From: Proteiniphilum sp. UBA4977
GTDB taxonomy: Bacteria; Bacteroidota; Bacteroidia; Bacteroidales; Dysgonomonadaceae
DNA: 49,900 nucleotides
Direction of reading: 5' to 3'
NCBI GenBank assembly: GCA_002398565.1
Contig: DGZP01000052.1
Span: 1-49,900, forward strand
The translations under genes were made by a program, and so were the position numbers. Below are positions 1 to 8,311 of this stretch, piece by piece. The first letter of the stretch is position 1, and each line of letters begins with the position of its first letter. The notes beneath the pieces were generated by a model. The model made no database searches. It had not been told where the DNA came from and saw only the letters and a program-made list of their open reading frames with translations.

Positions 1-1991
1 ACCCGCTCCGCAATCTCGCGGGCATTATAGAGGATGGCGTTGTCGCGTACCAGGTCCGCAATGCGCAGGTTAAAAGGGATGCCGCTCTGCTGCGTTCCCT
101 CCAGGTCGCCCGGGCCGCGCAGCTTCAGGTCGGCTTCGGCGATCACGAAGCCGTCGTTACTTTCGGTCATGATCTCCATCCGACGGCGAGTATCAGCAGA
201 GAGTTCGTAGGGCGTAATCAGTATGCAGTAAGACTGATCAGCGCCCCTCCCCACCCTGCCTCTCAGCTGATGTAGCTGCGAAAGGCCAAACCGCTGGGCA
301 CTTTCGATCACCATCACGCTGGCATTCGGCACATTCACTCCTACTTCGATCACGGTAGTGGATACCATGATCTGCACCTCACCCGAGACAAACCGCCGCA
401 TCACCTCCTCCTTTTCGGCAGGTTTCATCCGCCCGTGTATCTTGCAGACGGTGAATTCCGGAAAGGCCGCTTTGACATGCTCGTATCCCTCCTCCAGGTT
501 CTTCAGATCGAGTGTCTCGCTCTCCTCGATCAGCGGGTAGACCATGTAGGCCTGTCGCCCGGCACCAATCTGATCGCGGATAAACTGATAGAGGGCACCC
601 CTTTTCTTGTCGTAACGGTGCAGCGTCTGCACCGGCTTACGGCCTGGAGGAAGTTCGTCGATCACCGAGACATCGAGGTCGCCATAGACCGTCATGGCCA
701 GTGTGCGGGGAATGGGTGTGGCGGTCATCACAAGCATGTGGGGCGGATGGCTGCTTTTCTCCCACAGCCTGGCGCGCTGCACCACGCCAAATCGGTGCTG
801 CTCATCGATCACCACGAAGCCCAGGTTGCGAAACTGTACTATATCCTCAATCAAAGCGTGGGTGCCAATCAGGATATTTACTTTCCCGGAGAGCAGCCCT
901 GCGTGGATCTCCTCCCGCTCTTTCTTTCTCGTGGAGCCAGTCAGCAATGCTACCCCCACATTCATGCCGGAGAGCATCTGCGTGAATGTATCATAATGCT
1001 GTGCCGCCAGGATCTCCGTGGGTGCCATCAGGCAGGACTGAAATCCATTGTCGAGGGCAATCAGCATGCACATAATCGCCACCATGGTCTTGCCGCTTCC
1101 CACGTCACCCTGCAACAGGCGGTTCATCTGCCTCCCGGAGGCGGTATCCTTCCGGATCTCCCGGATTACTCTCTTCTGGGCATTTGTCAACGGAAAGGGT
1201 AGTTTCTTTTTGTAAAATGAATTGAGATAATCTCCAACCTTGGGGAAAAGGATCCCTTTCAGCTTTGCTTTCCGGTCGGATGAGTAACGCACGATGCTTA
1301 GCTGGATATAGAACAGCTCTTCAAACTTCAGCCGGAACTCGGCATCGCGCAGCTGCGCCGGCGACTTGGGAAAGTGAATATTTTCCACCGCATCGTGAAA
1401 AGACATCAACCGGGCCTCCTTTACCACATCGGGTGAAAGTGATTCCGGCAGCGGCTCCTTAATCAGCCCGAATGCATTTTCCATGATCTTCTGCATCGCC
1501 CTGGAGTTGAGGTAATGGTTCTTCATCTTTTCCGTGGTATTGTACATCGCCATCAACCCTTCCGGCCGGTCCGATTCATCCATGAAAGGATCGATCTCGG
1601 GATGCGGAATATTCCACTTGCCGTTGAAGAGATTGGGTTTTCCGAAGATGATGTACTCCTGGTTGAGCTTGTACTTGCTTTCGATGAAACGGACACCCTG
1701 AAACCAGACCAGGTCGACGAAGCCGGTACCGTCGGTAAAATGCGCCACCAGCCTCCTTTTCCTTCCTTCTCCAAAGGCTTCAAAGGCGGTGATCTTCCCC
1801 TTCAACTGGATGTAGGCCTGCGACTGGTCAATCTCGTGCACGTAGTACATCCGCGTCCGGTCGATATATCGATAGGGGTACCACCGAAGCAGGTCTCCCA
1901 GCGTAAAGACATCGAGCTCCTTCTGCAGGATATCGGCTCTTTTGGGTCCCACGCCGGGAACATATTTTATTTCGGTCTGAAGAATATGCAT
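1..1991 (-). CDS. recG: ATP-dependent DNA helicase RecG (3' end outside window)
   Basis: RecG remodels stalled replication forks and Holliday junctions in the cytoplasm. The reading frame begins at ATG 1991 and runs off the left edge, giving 663 visible residues of a protein usually near 700. Seen: an N-terminal helix-hairpin-like stretch (YVPGVGPKRADIL), a wedge/OB region, the Walker A motif GDVGSGKT, the DEQH box (VVIDEQHRFG), the motif MTATPIPRT, and a C-terminal helicase half with RFGLSQLHQLRGRVGRG. The last visible part includes the RecG-typical GPGDLEGTQQSG. No frame break was seen. It lies directly downstream of the glyA terminator and appears to have its own promoter. Identification is secure; only the extreme C-terminus is missing. 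Confidence 0.96.
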   Translation of the reverse strand, partial: MHILQTEIKYVPGVGPKRADILQKELDVFTLGDLLRWYPYRYIDRTRMYYVHEIDQSQAYIQLKGKITAFEAFGEGRKRRLVAHFTDGTGFVDLVWFQGVRFIESKYKLNQEYIIFGKPNLFNGKWNIPHPEIDPFMDESDRPEGLMAMYNTTEKMKNHYLNSRAMQKIMENAFGLIKEPLPESLSPDVVKEARLMSFHDAVENIHFPKSPAQLRDAEFRLKFEELFYIQLSIVRYSSDRKAKLKGILFPKVGDYLNSFYKKKLPFPLTNAQKRVIREIRKDTASGRQMNRLLQGDVGSGKTMVAIMCMLIALDNGFQSCLMAPTEILAAQHYDTFTQMLSGMNVGVALLTGSTRKKEREEIHAGLLSGKVNILIGTHALIEDIVQFRNLGFVVIDEQHRFGVVQRARLWEKSSHPPHMLVMTATPIPRTLAMTVYGDLDVSVIDELPPGRKPVQTLHRYDKKRGALYQFIRDQIGAGRQAYMVYPLIEESETLDLKNLEEGYEHVKAAFPEFTVCKIHGRMKPAEKEEVMRRFVSGEVQIMVSTTVIEVGVNVPNASVMVIESAQRFGLSQLHQLRGRVGRGADQSYCILITPYELSADTRRRMEIMTESNDGFVIAEADLKLRGPGDLEGTQQSGIPFNLRIADLVRDNAILYNAREIAER

Positions 1992-2011
1992 TGCTTATCG
2001 CGAGTTTCATG

Positions 2012-2019
2012 CAAATGTA
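2012..2019 (-). promoter_or_regulatory. -7 box for recG
   Basis: TACATTTG on the minus strand matches the Bacteroidota -7 consensus TAnnTTTG. A weak -33 candidate (TTAG) lies 19 bases upstream, inside the glyA terminator hairpin. The predicted start near 2007 gives a leader of about 16 bases before ATG 1991. Confidence 0.5.
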
Positions 2020-2022
2020 AAT

Positions 2023-2054
2023 AAAAAATGGGGAATGGCTAAGCCACTCCCCAT
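2023..2054 (-). terminator. Rho-independent terminator after glyA
   Basis: Bases 2028-2054 form a 12-base-pair stem with one mismatch and a 3-base loop (arms ATGGGGAGTGGC and GCCATTCCCCAT on the minus strand), followed on the minus strand by a run of T at 2023-2028. It lies about 25 bases after the glyA stop codon, so it should end the glyA transcript before recG. Confidence 0.85.
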
Positions 2055-2078
2055 CTCTTTATCAGTTATCCGGGCATC

Positions 2079-3359
2079 CTACCAGGCGAAAAGCGGATAT
2101 TGCTTCATGGTCACGTTCACTTTTTCGCGCACCGATGCGATGGTCTTCGGGTCGTCCACGCGAGAGAGCACGGTGTCGATCAATTCCACGATCTCTCCCA
2201 TCAGTTCTTCTTTTGCTCCGCGGGTGGTGATGGCCGGCGTACCGAAACGGAGGCCCGATGTCTGGAATGGCGAGCGGCTGTCGAAAGGCACCATGTTCTT
2301 GTTGGTGGTGATATCGGCCTCCACAAGTACCTTCTCCGCTACCTTACCGGTCAGATCAGGGAACTTGGTGCGCAGGTCTACCAGCACGATGTGGTTATCG
2401 GTACCGCCCGAGACGACATTATATCCCTTGTCGGCGAAGGCCTGCGCCATTACGGCCGCATTCTTTTTCACCTGTGTCTGATAGGTCTTGTATTCCGGCT
2501 GGAGTGCCTCGTAAAAAGAAACCGCTTTCGAGGCAATCACATGTTCAAGGGGACCGCCTTGCATGCCAGGAAAAACAGCTGAATCCAGCAGTGCCGACAT
2601 CATCTTAACCTCTCCCTTGGGTGTGGTGAGGCCCCAGGGGTTTTCAAAATCCTTACCCATCAGGATCACGCCTCCACGGGGACCACGCAGTGTCTTATGG
2701 GTGGTAGAGGTCACGATGTGTGCGTGTTTAAGCGGATTTTCGAGCAGTCCGGCCGCAATCAGGCCGGCGGGGTGCGCCATATCCACCATGAAGATGGCAC
2801 CGATCTCATCGGCTATTTTGCGGATACGAGCATAATCCCATTCACGTGAATAGGCCGAGGCACCGGCAATAATGAGTTTGGGTCTTTCAGAGCGTGCCAG
2901 TGATTCCAGCTGGTCGTAATCCACTCGCTGATCCTCTTCACGCACATTGTATGCTACAGGTTCAAACATCAGACCGGAGAAGTTGACGGGTGAACCGTGT
3001 GAAAGATGGCCACCGTGAGACAGGTTCAGTCCAAGGAATTTATCCCCTGCCTTCAGGCATGCCAGGAAAACAGCAGCGTTTGCCTGCGCTCCCGAGTGTG
3101 GTTGCACGTTGGCCCATTCGGCGCCAAAAATCTCTTTTAACCGGTCAATGGCAAGCTGTTCGCCCAGGTCAACCACCTCACAACCGCCATAATACCTTCT
3201 TCCGGGATATCCTTCGGCATACTTGTTTGTCAGCACAGAGCCCATGGCCTGCATCACCTGTTTACTCACAAAGTTTTCGGAAGCAATAAGCTCAATACCT
3301 TTAAGTTGCCGTTCCTGTTCTTTTCGAATTATCGCGAAGATTTCTCTATCTTGTGTCAT
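2079..3359 (-). CDS. glyA: Serine hydroxymethyltransferase
   Basis: GlyA is a PLP enzyme that converts serine and tetrahydrofolate to glycine and methylene-tetrahydrofolate in the cytoplasm. The 426-residue protein has the usual family length. Visible marks are IELIASENFVS near the N-terminus, YAEGYPGRRYYGG, the PLP-lysine region TSTTHKTLRGPRGG, and the C-terminal RFGTPAITTRG. The open frame extends 24 codons further upstream, but that part overlaps a clear -7 promoter box and has no family similarity, so ATG 3359 (MTQDREIF) is chosen. It is a single-gene transcript with its own promoter and a strong terminator. Confidence 0.97.
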   Translation of the reverse strand: MTQDREIFAIIRKEQERQLKGIELIASENFVSKQVMQAMGSVLTNKYAEGYPGRRYYGGCEVVDLGEQLAIDRLKEIFGAEWANVQPHSGAQANAAVFLACLKAGDKFLGLNLSHGGHLSHGSPVNFSGLMFEPVAYNVREEDQRVDYDQLESLARSERPKLIIAGASAYSREWDYARIRKIADEIGAIFMVDMAHPAGLIAAGLLENPLKHAHIVTSTTHKTLRGPRGGVILMGKDFENPWGLTTPKGEVKMMSALLDSAVFPGMQGGPLEHVIASKAVSFYEALQPEYKTYQTQVKKNAAVMAQAFADKGYNVVSGGTDNHIVLVDLRTKFPDLTGKVAEKVLVEADITTNKNMVPFDSRSPFQTSGLRFGTPAITTRGAKEELMGEIVELIDTVLSRVDDPKTIASVREKVNVTMKQYPLFAW

Positions 3360-3387
3360 AGCGTCATATGTTGCAAAAAAATATCTG

Positions 3388-3395
3388 CAAAGGTA
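3388..3395 (-). promoter_or_regulatory. -7 box for glyA
   Basis: TACCTTTG on the minus strand is an exact match to TAnnTTTG and lies 28 bases upstream of ATG 3359. Upstream TTGC/TTTG words exist at 3412-3425, but none has the ideal 19-20 base spacing, so the -33 element is uncertain. Confidence 0.65.
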
Positions 3396-3611
3396 AGGAA
3401 CATTTTCGTAAGCAATGTAAGCAAAGGACAAATTTATTTGGGTTTGCTATTGCGAGAATTGAAAATCGAGGAGCGAAAGCGACTCAAAATGTCTAACTTT
3501 AGTGAACATTTTCGTATCATCCGACTTTTTGTTATTACCGGGAAGAGGGCGGGAACAGTTTATTTGTAAAACCTAGAAGAAGTATTCCTGAATATAAAAA
3601 ATTCGTGTCAG

Positions 3612-4430
3612 CTAAGAATGCGAAGCTTCTATCTTATCAAGTGCTTCTTTAACGCTTCCGTACTTAAAAAGTAACTTTTTTGCTTCTTCGTAGTCAGTAA
3701 TCATCGCTTTTTCCATTAAGATTTTTATCGCTCTGTCGGTAATTTTATTGTTGATTAACTGCACATTCCACATACTATTATCCAAAACTCTTCCCATCTG
3801 TATCATCACGGTAGTGCTTATCATATCGAAAATCATTTTTTGGGAAGTACCTGCTTTCATTCTTGTGCTGCCGGTTACAAATTCAGGGCCGGTGATGACT
3901 TCTACCGGATAGTCGGATTGTTCCGCGATGGGCGAGTCGGGATTATTCACAACGCAGCACGTGGCGATACCATTTTCTCTACATTTTTTCAAGCCTTGTA
4001 AAACAAACGGCGTGGTACCGCTTGCAGATATTCCCACGACGATGTCCTTTTCAGATATGTCTTTTTCTTGTAGCGATTTCCACGCTTCTTCCGTATCGTC
4101 CTCTTTTTCTTCCAACGCCAAAACCAACTTATCCACTCCTCCGGCCAAAACTACGTCAATCATCCCGTTTTCCATCCCATAGGTTGTGGGTAACTCAAGA
4201 ACATCCAATACCGAAAGTCGCCCTCCCGTGCCTGCTCCTAAATAAATCATTCTACCACCGGTTTGTATTTTTTGAACCACGGCAGTGATAAGTTTATCCA
4301 ATTGAGGTTTTGCTTTTTCCACTGCCAAAGCAATGGTTTTATACTCCGTGATTAACTCACCTGTTAACTCTTTAACTGTTTGAGTTTCTAAATGCCTGTA
4401 ACGGGAAGGCTGTTCAGTTATTTTGTTCAT
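3612..4430 (-). CDS. murQ: N-acetylmuramic acid 6-phosphate etherase
   Basis: MurQ cleaves the lactyl ether of MurNAc-6-phosphate in the cytoplasm, giving GlcNAc-6-phosphate and D-lactate. The 272-residue protein is close to family length. It has the SIS-domain phosphate loop (YLGAGTGGRLSVLD, about 63-76), the LELPTTYGM segment where E79 matches the catalytic acid region of the E. coli enzyme, a KEDD stretch with E110 matching the second glutamate, the second loop GISASGTT, and GSTRMKAGTSQK. It is the last gene of the minus-strand sugar locus, after a gene remnant, and fixes the probable substrate of that locus. Its composition is AT-richer than recG and glyA. The identification is firm; its co-transcription with the upstream genes is inferred. 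Confidence 0.95.
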   Translation of the reverse strand: MNKITEQPSRYRHLETQTVKELTGELITEYKTIALAVEKAKPQLDKLITAVVQKIQTGGRMIYLGAGTGGRLSVLDVLELPTTYGMENGMIDVVLAGGVDKLVLALEEKEDDTEEAWKSLQEKDISEKDIVVGISASGTTPFVLQGLKKCRENGIATCCVVNNPDSPIAEQSDYPVEVITGPEFVTGSTRMKAGTSQKMIFDMISTTVMIQMGRVLDNSMWNVQLINNKITDRAIKILMEKAMITDYEEAKKLLFKYGSVKEALDKIEASHS

Positions 4431-4493
4431 ATAAAAATTCTATGTTATTGATTGAAATAAATATTTAATTATTTTGCAAGTGTTCACATATTG

Positions 4494-4693
4494 TTATTGG
4501 CCGTTCTGTTCAACATACGAAACGATGATTCCGCCCACAGTATCGGGAAGTGTGCTTGGCATTCCGTACCAGTAGAATGAGTCGGGGCCTTCGTAATTTC
4601 CTTTGTGAATATTTTGACAACTCCTGGTCTGCGATATTCATGATTTACCGGATGGGCGTTCTCACGTCCAGTGCGAGAGAGCGCCATACATTC
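4494..4693 (-). pseudogene. Decayed 3' gene remnant between the aminotransferase gene and murQ
   Basis: Just after the DegT-family stop codon, protein-like text appears in two frames. One frame reads GRENAHPVNHEYRRPGV (about 4630-4680). A shifted frame then reads NIHKGNYEGPDSFYWYGMP, followed by TLPDTVGGIIVSYVEQNG and a stop at 4494. The two parts read as one protein end broken by a frameshift, with no start or N-terminal body left. I do not recognise the family. It may be the tail of a deleted locus gene. A chance open stretch is the alternative, but the aromatic- and glycine-rich text argues against it. Confidence 0.45.
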
Positions 4694-4701
4694 AAAATGT
4701 A

Positions 4702-6057
4702 TCAGATCTTAGAGATTTCTCGCGACTGCCTGGCTATTTTCCGAATACCTTCCGCGATTTGTTCCATATCCGTTTTAGTACCTAAAAGCATGGTTTGAGC
4801 GAACCATACAGCTTCTTCATTGCACAATTTATCATTCTGAGGACATGAGAGGCTTTCCAGCCATTCTTTCATTCTTTTTTCACCATAAATGGAAAGATAA
4901 TGTTTATTATGAGCTAAGTTTGTAACATACTTTTCCTTAGGCATGGAAGTGTATCCAACGGAACATGGGACTCCTTCTGCATTCAACGCATTAATAAATT
5001 GTGCTCTTGACATTCCTGAAAATCTTTTTTTATCATATCTGAACATATATAGATGATAAGCACTCTTAGTGGTACCAGCATAAAGTTTTGCCGGAGCTAT
5101 TCCCGGTATTTCTTTTAGCATTTTAGTTAAATATTGAGCATTTTCCCATCTACGCTTCACTTGCTCCGAAAGTCTTGTCATTTGAGCAAGTAAAATGGCT
5201 GCCTGAAATTCAGTTAAACGGAAATTAGATCCTCTGCTCCCGGATCCAGGTACAAGACTTGCCGCATCCGCACCTTGACCCTGATGATGAAAACTATAGC
5301 AATCTTGGTAAAAAGCATCGTTATTTGTAATGATAGCACCGCCCTCTCCCGAACTGAGATTTTTTGATTCTTGGAAACTGAATGCGCCTCCCAGACCCCA
5401 GTTACCAACACATTTTCCTTTCCATTCTGCCAAATGAGCTTGACATGCATCTTCAATTAAGGGTATGTTGTAATTTTTTGAAACTTCGAGAACTTTATCC
5501 ACATCGAAAGGTGAGCCTGCGATATGTACGGGCATTAAGACTTTTGTATTCTTAGTAATGGCTGATTCTATTTTTTTTGCATCAACCTGAAAACTCTCAA
5601 TATCCACATCAGCAAAAACAGGTAAAGCATAATTCTGAACAATGACGTTGTAAGTGGCAATAAAAGTATAGGGTGGAATGATAACCTCATCGCCCGGGCC
5701 AACTTCCAAAGCTCCCAACATTGTTAGGAGGGCTGTCGTGCCGCTCGACACTCCTAAAGTTCTCTTGACACCCACAAGATTTTGATATTCAGTCTCAAAT
5801 CGAGGTGTAGTTTTATTCCCCAGCCGGCACCATCCTCCACTGTTCAATACCTGAAGCAATTCATCCCGTTCTGCCTGTCCAATAATTGGCCATCGGGACC
5901 AGTTTCCTGTAAATGCTTTCGGCCCACCCAATATCGCTGCTTTTTTAGCTTGTATATTCCCGGCATAGGTGAGGTGCGGTAATCCCATCGCCAAACCCAT
6001 TCCTGCAAAGGAGGTTTGACGAATAAAATCTCTACGTTTGATTTTTTTATTTTTCAT
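4702..6057 (-). CDS. Tat-signal DegT/DnrJ/EryC1/StrS-family aminotransferase
   Basis: This 451-residue protein belongs to the sugar aminotransferase (DegT) family of PLP enzymes. The fold marks are GVSSGTTALL (about 102-111), PPYTFIATYN, the PLP-stacking aspartate region LIEDACQAH (D203) and the Schiff-base lysine in SFQESKNLSSGEGG (K232), so it looks catalytically intact. The wording around the lysine resembles the AHBA-synthase-like branch. Residues 7-34 form a twin-arginine signal (KRRDFIRQTSFAG followed by a hydrophobic stretch), suggesting export of the folded, cofactor-loaded enzyme; most relatives are cytoplasmic. It sits between a GHL10 lipoprotein gene and the murQ remnant region, with long gaps on both sides. 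Its substrate is unknown; an amino- or keto-sugar from the imported glycan is possible. Confidence 0.85.
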   Translation of the reverse strand: MKNKKIKRRDFIRQTSFAGMGLAMGLPHLTYAGNIQAKKAAILGGPKAFTGNWSRWPIIGQAERDELLQVLNSGGWCRLGNKTTPRFETEYQNLVGVKRTLGVSSGTTALLTMLGALEVGPGDEVIIPPYTFIATYNVIVQNYALPVFADVDIESFQVDAKKIESAITKNTKVLMPVHIAGSPFDVDKVLEVSKNYNIPLIEDACQAHLAEWKGKCVGNWGLGGAFSFQESKNLSSGEGGAIITNNDAFYQDCYSFHHQGQGADAASLVPGSGSRGSNFRLTEFQAAILLAQMTRLSEQVKRRWENAQYLTKMLKEIPGIAPAKLYAGTTKSAYHLYMFRYDKKRFSGMSRAQFINALNAEGVPCSVGYTSMPKEKYVTNLAHNKHYLSIYGEKRMKEWLESLSCPQNDKLCNEEAVWFAQTMLLGTKTDMEQIAEGIRKIARQSREISKI

Positions 6058-6298
6058 ACGATTAAAATATTTCTTACATTATGGCGTATGGAATTGAGCG
6101 AAGCGAAATCGCCGACTTCTATTGAAAATCATAGCGGGAGGCAACCTTTCGCTTTTAATCATCTACTTGGGCGTAATGATGTACATGCTCGTTTCATATG
6201 ATTAAAACTTTTATTTTCATTCCATTAGACTTTTCCTATGTTCAACATAGTCAAAACAAGTTTTGTCTTTGTATTCACTTATCGAAAAACTTCAAAAG
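6058..6298. other. 241-base gap with repeated leader sequence and possible decayed gene start
   Basis: No intact gene lies here. On the minus strand, GTTTTAATCATATGAAA at about 6194-6210 resembles the start region of the downstream aminotransferase gene (ATTTTAATCGTATGAAA). It opens a 12-codon frame (MKRACTSLRPSR, 6197-6159) that stops at once. This may be the 5' end of a lost gene. The rest, including a GAGCGAAGCGAAATC word near 6098-6112, is unexplained. Confidence 0.4.
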
Positions 6299-8197
6299 TC
6301 ATTTTCCCCATTCTTTGATCACATTCCACCCATCCGCGGGTATCGTTTCGTATCTAAACACCACTACCCCATCGGCGCCACCGGAGATAGAGAACTGTAT
6401 CTGTTCATTCAACTGATCGGCCGTGACGCCATCATATCCCTGGATACCCGTGAATATATCACACTGGTTTCCAACCAACGTTTTTGCCGTTTCCGTAATC
6501 GCTTTTAACCAACTGGTGGGTTTTCCGTACGCTTTAAAATAGGCCATCGGACTAATTACATCCAGGACGGATGCATTAAGCGCATAATTCTGGGCATAAA
6601 ATACATCCGCGTATTTGGGATCGGTTATTCCGTCGGGCATAAAAGAAGCACTCAGGGTAAGTCCCGACTTCTCTTTATCCATTACTCCTTTGATGGCCAC
6701 AATGTATTCATTGATTACTTTTTTTCGCATCTCCACCCATTTGACCACATCCTGGTCGTTATTTTTATAAAGATCCACAAAGCCGTTGTCTGTGGCGTAC
6801 TTTTTGTAATCGGCTGCTGTTTGGAAAAAAGCCAATAGACGGGTCGTATTGCAACCCAGGGAGGAGGCTCTTTCAAGGGATTGCGGATCAAATGAATAAA
6901 CAAAATGTCCATATCGTACATAGTCAAGATGCACCCCGTCACAATCAAAATCCTTCACAAAACTTCGGATGTTGTCCAAAACATACTCTTTGTAACCCGG
7001 GTAAAGAAGATTTACCCGCTGATCGTTCATGGGATATGGCTCCAGGTCAACACCGGGTTTCGGACAGTGATAAATGGAAGCATTCGGATTTGCAGCCATG
7101 TATACACCGTCTTCATTGACGATATACCAAAAGTGGACTTTCATTTTTTTCTCATGGGCTTTTGCAATGAAGTCGGTGAGCCTGTTCGCTGCCGTTTTGG
7201 TTCCGGCGGTTCCCTTTACCAGCAGGTAGACCTCGTCAACATGGTTGCTTGCCAGCTTGTCGACAATCTCCCGGTTGTCGTCAGACAGCGTGTTTCCCCA
7301 TATCCAGACCCCCATAGGTGTACCGCTGCTTGCTTTCAGGTATGATGACGAGAGTTTGGCAGGAAGGCTGCCGTTAACCTTGTAGTATGCCAGCGCCCTG
7401 GTCAGGACAACCGCACTCCTGTTAAACGAGAACTGCCCATTGTATTTTTCACCTCCCGGCCCCACAAAGTTTTGCGGGTAAGAAACAAAGTTCGCGAACA
7501 CGTTATTGTTCGCCGCATAATTCAATTGCCGCGTCGTCTGATTAAAGAGCAGCTCAATGGGTATTTCCTTCTCAATAAAACTATCGGCGTCGGGTGAAGC
7601 GGGCAGGGGATATCCCGTCAGAGTGATCGGGTCATCCACTCCTTTCTGAATTTGAAGCAACACCCTGCAGGCAGCTTCATAATAGGCAGATTTCTTGAGG
7701 GTTGCCCCGCTTACTTTGACTTCATCGGGTAGTTCGCCTGTAGCCTCATACTGTGCATACACGGTAGCCAATGCATTAATGATCGCGGACTGCGAGTAAG
7801 CAGACTGCTCAGCAATAAATGTGAAGATCTCATCTGAGTAGAGCCCATGGATGGTGATCGCGTGAAACTTGATCTGCATTTTTTGAACGGTAATGGGAAC
7901 TGTAAACTCCTTTTCAAAAACATAGAGTGCAGGGTCAGAGAAAGAGGTGATCGTTTCAATCACTTCATCAGGTTCCTCTTTTCCGGGAAATATTTTTTCA
8001 ATCTTAACCTCTTTCAGTGCTTGATCCGAGGTAATGGATGCCGACACTGTATAGGTGCTCTCCATCGTTTCCACTATGCCGTCTTTAAAGGTAATCAGTG
8101 GCCGGGTAAGGATTTCTTCTTCCGCCTCATCACTGCATCCCACGAACAGGAAGGATGCGGTCAGGCATACGAATAATAAAAAATTTATTGTTTTCAT
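6299..8197 (-). CDS. GHL10-type putative glycoside hydrolase lipoprotein with pseudomurein-binding-like module
   Basis: A 632-residue predicted lipoprotein (hydrophobic segment then lipobox ending at C21). Residues about 30-130 look like a beta-sandwich linker domain. Residues 135-185 and 256-290 carry two segments of the type NALATVYAQYEATGELPDEV and LTRALAYYKVNGSLPAKL, which resemble pseudomurein-binding repeats. The catalytic part (296-632) matches the GHL10/DUF187 family of putative glycosidases: GVWIWG, FWYIVNEDG, the block YPMNDQRVNLLYPGYKEYVL, DGVHLDYVRYG (420-430) with the likely catalytic aspartate, and ISPMAYF. A smaller paralogue lies at 10521-11651. It is separated from the MFS gene by 114 bases. 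Function in wall-glycan cleavage is inferred from context; no biochemical activity is known to me for this subgroup. Confidence 0.82.
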   Translation of the reverse strand: MKTINFLLFVCLTASFLFVGCSDEAEEEILTRPLITFKDGIVETMESTYTVSASITSDQALKEVKIEKIFPGKEEPDEVIETITSFSDPALYVFEKEFTVPITVQKMQIKFHAITIHGLYSDEIFTFIAEQSAYSQSAIINALATVYAQYEATGELPDEVKVSGATLKKSAYYEAACRVLLQIQKGVDDPITLTGYPLPASPDADSFIEKEIPIELLFNQTTRQLNYAANNNVFANFVSYPQNFVGPGGEKYNGQFSFNRSAVVLTRALAYYKVNGSLPAKLSSSYLKASSGTPMGVWIWGNTLSDDNREIVDKLASNHVDEVYLLVKGTAGTKTAANRLTDFIAKAHEKKMKVHFWYIVNEDGVYMAANPNASIYHCPKPGVDLEPYPMNDQRVNLLYPGYKEYVLDNIRSFVKDFDCDGVHLDYVRYGHFVYSFDPQSLERASSLGCNTTRLLAFFQTAADYKKYATDNGFVDLYKNNDQDVVKWVEMRKKVINEYIVAIKGVMDKEKSGLTLSASFMPDGITDPKYADVFYAQNYALNASVLDVISPMAYFKAYGKPTSWLKAITETAKTLVGNQCDIFTGIQGYDGVTADQLNEQIQFSISGGADGVVVFRYETIPADGWNVIKEWGK

Positions 8198-8223
8198 AGA
8201 CTAAAATATTTTTTACACTATGG
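8198..8223 (-). repeat. Repeated leader upstream of the large GHL10 gene
   Basis: The 25 bases before ATG 8197 (CATAGTGTAAAAAATATTTT, then AGTCT) closely match those before ATG 6057 (CATAATGTAAGAAATATTTT, then AATCGT). The similarity stops at the coding regions, which are unrelated, so it is either a duplicated leader or a shared regulatory or translation element. Confidence 0.5.
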
Positions 8224-8311
8224 GTACATGAAACATTCGCGTAAAGCTAAAACAAATGATTATGCGAGTGTAATATCAAGATTGTCTGATCTTTGCCATA
8301 GCGAACAATGA

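Noticed and set aside
435..1202. A 255-codon open frame on the plus strand
   Set aside because: It lies fully antisense to recG, whose protein motifs are clear; the plus-strand text has no family character.
3360..3431. A longer glyA start at 3431
   Set aside because: The extra 24 codons cover the -7 box TACCTTTG and have no similarity to the family N-terminus.
8230..8275. Hairpin ACTCGCATAA with TTACGCGAAT before the large GHL10 gene
   Set aside because: Two mismatches, a 15-base loop and no T-run; too weak to call a terminator or operator.
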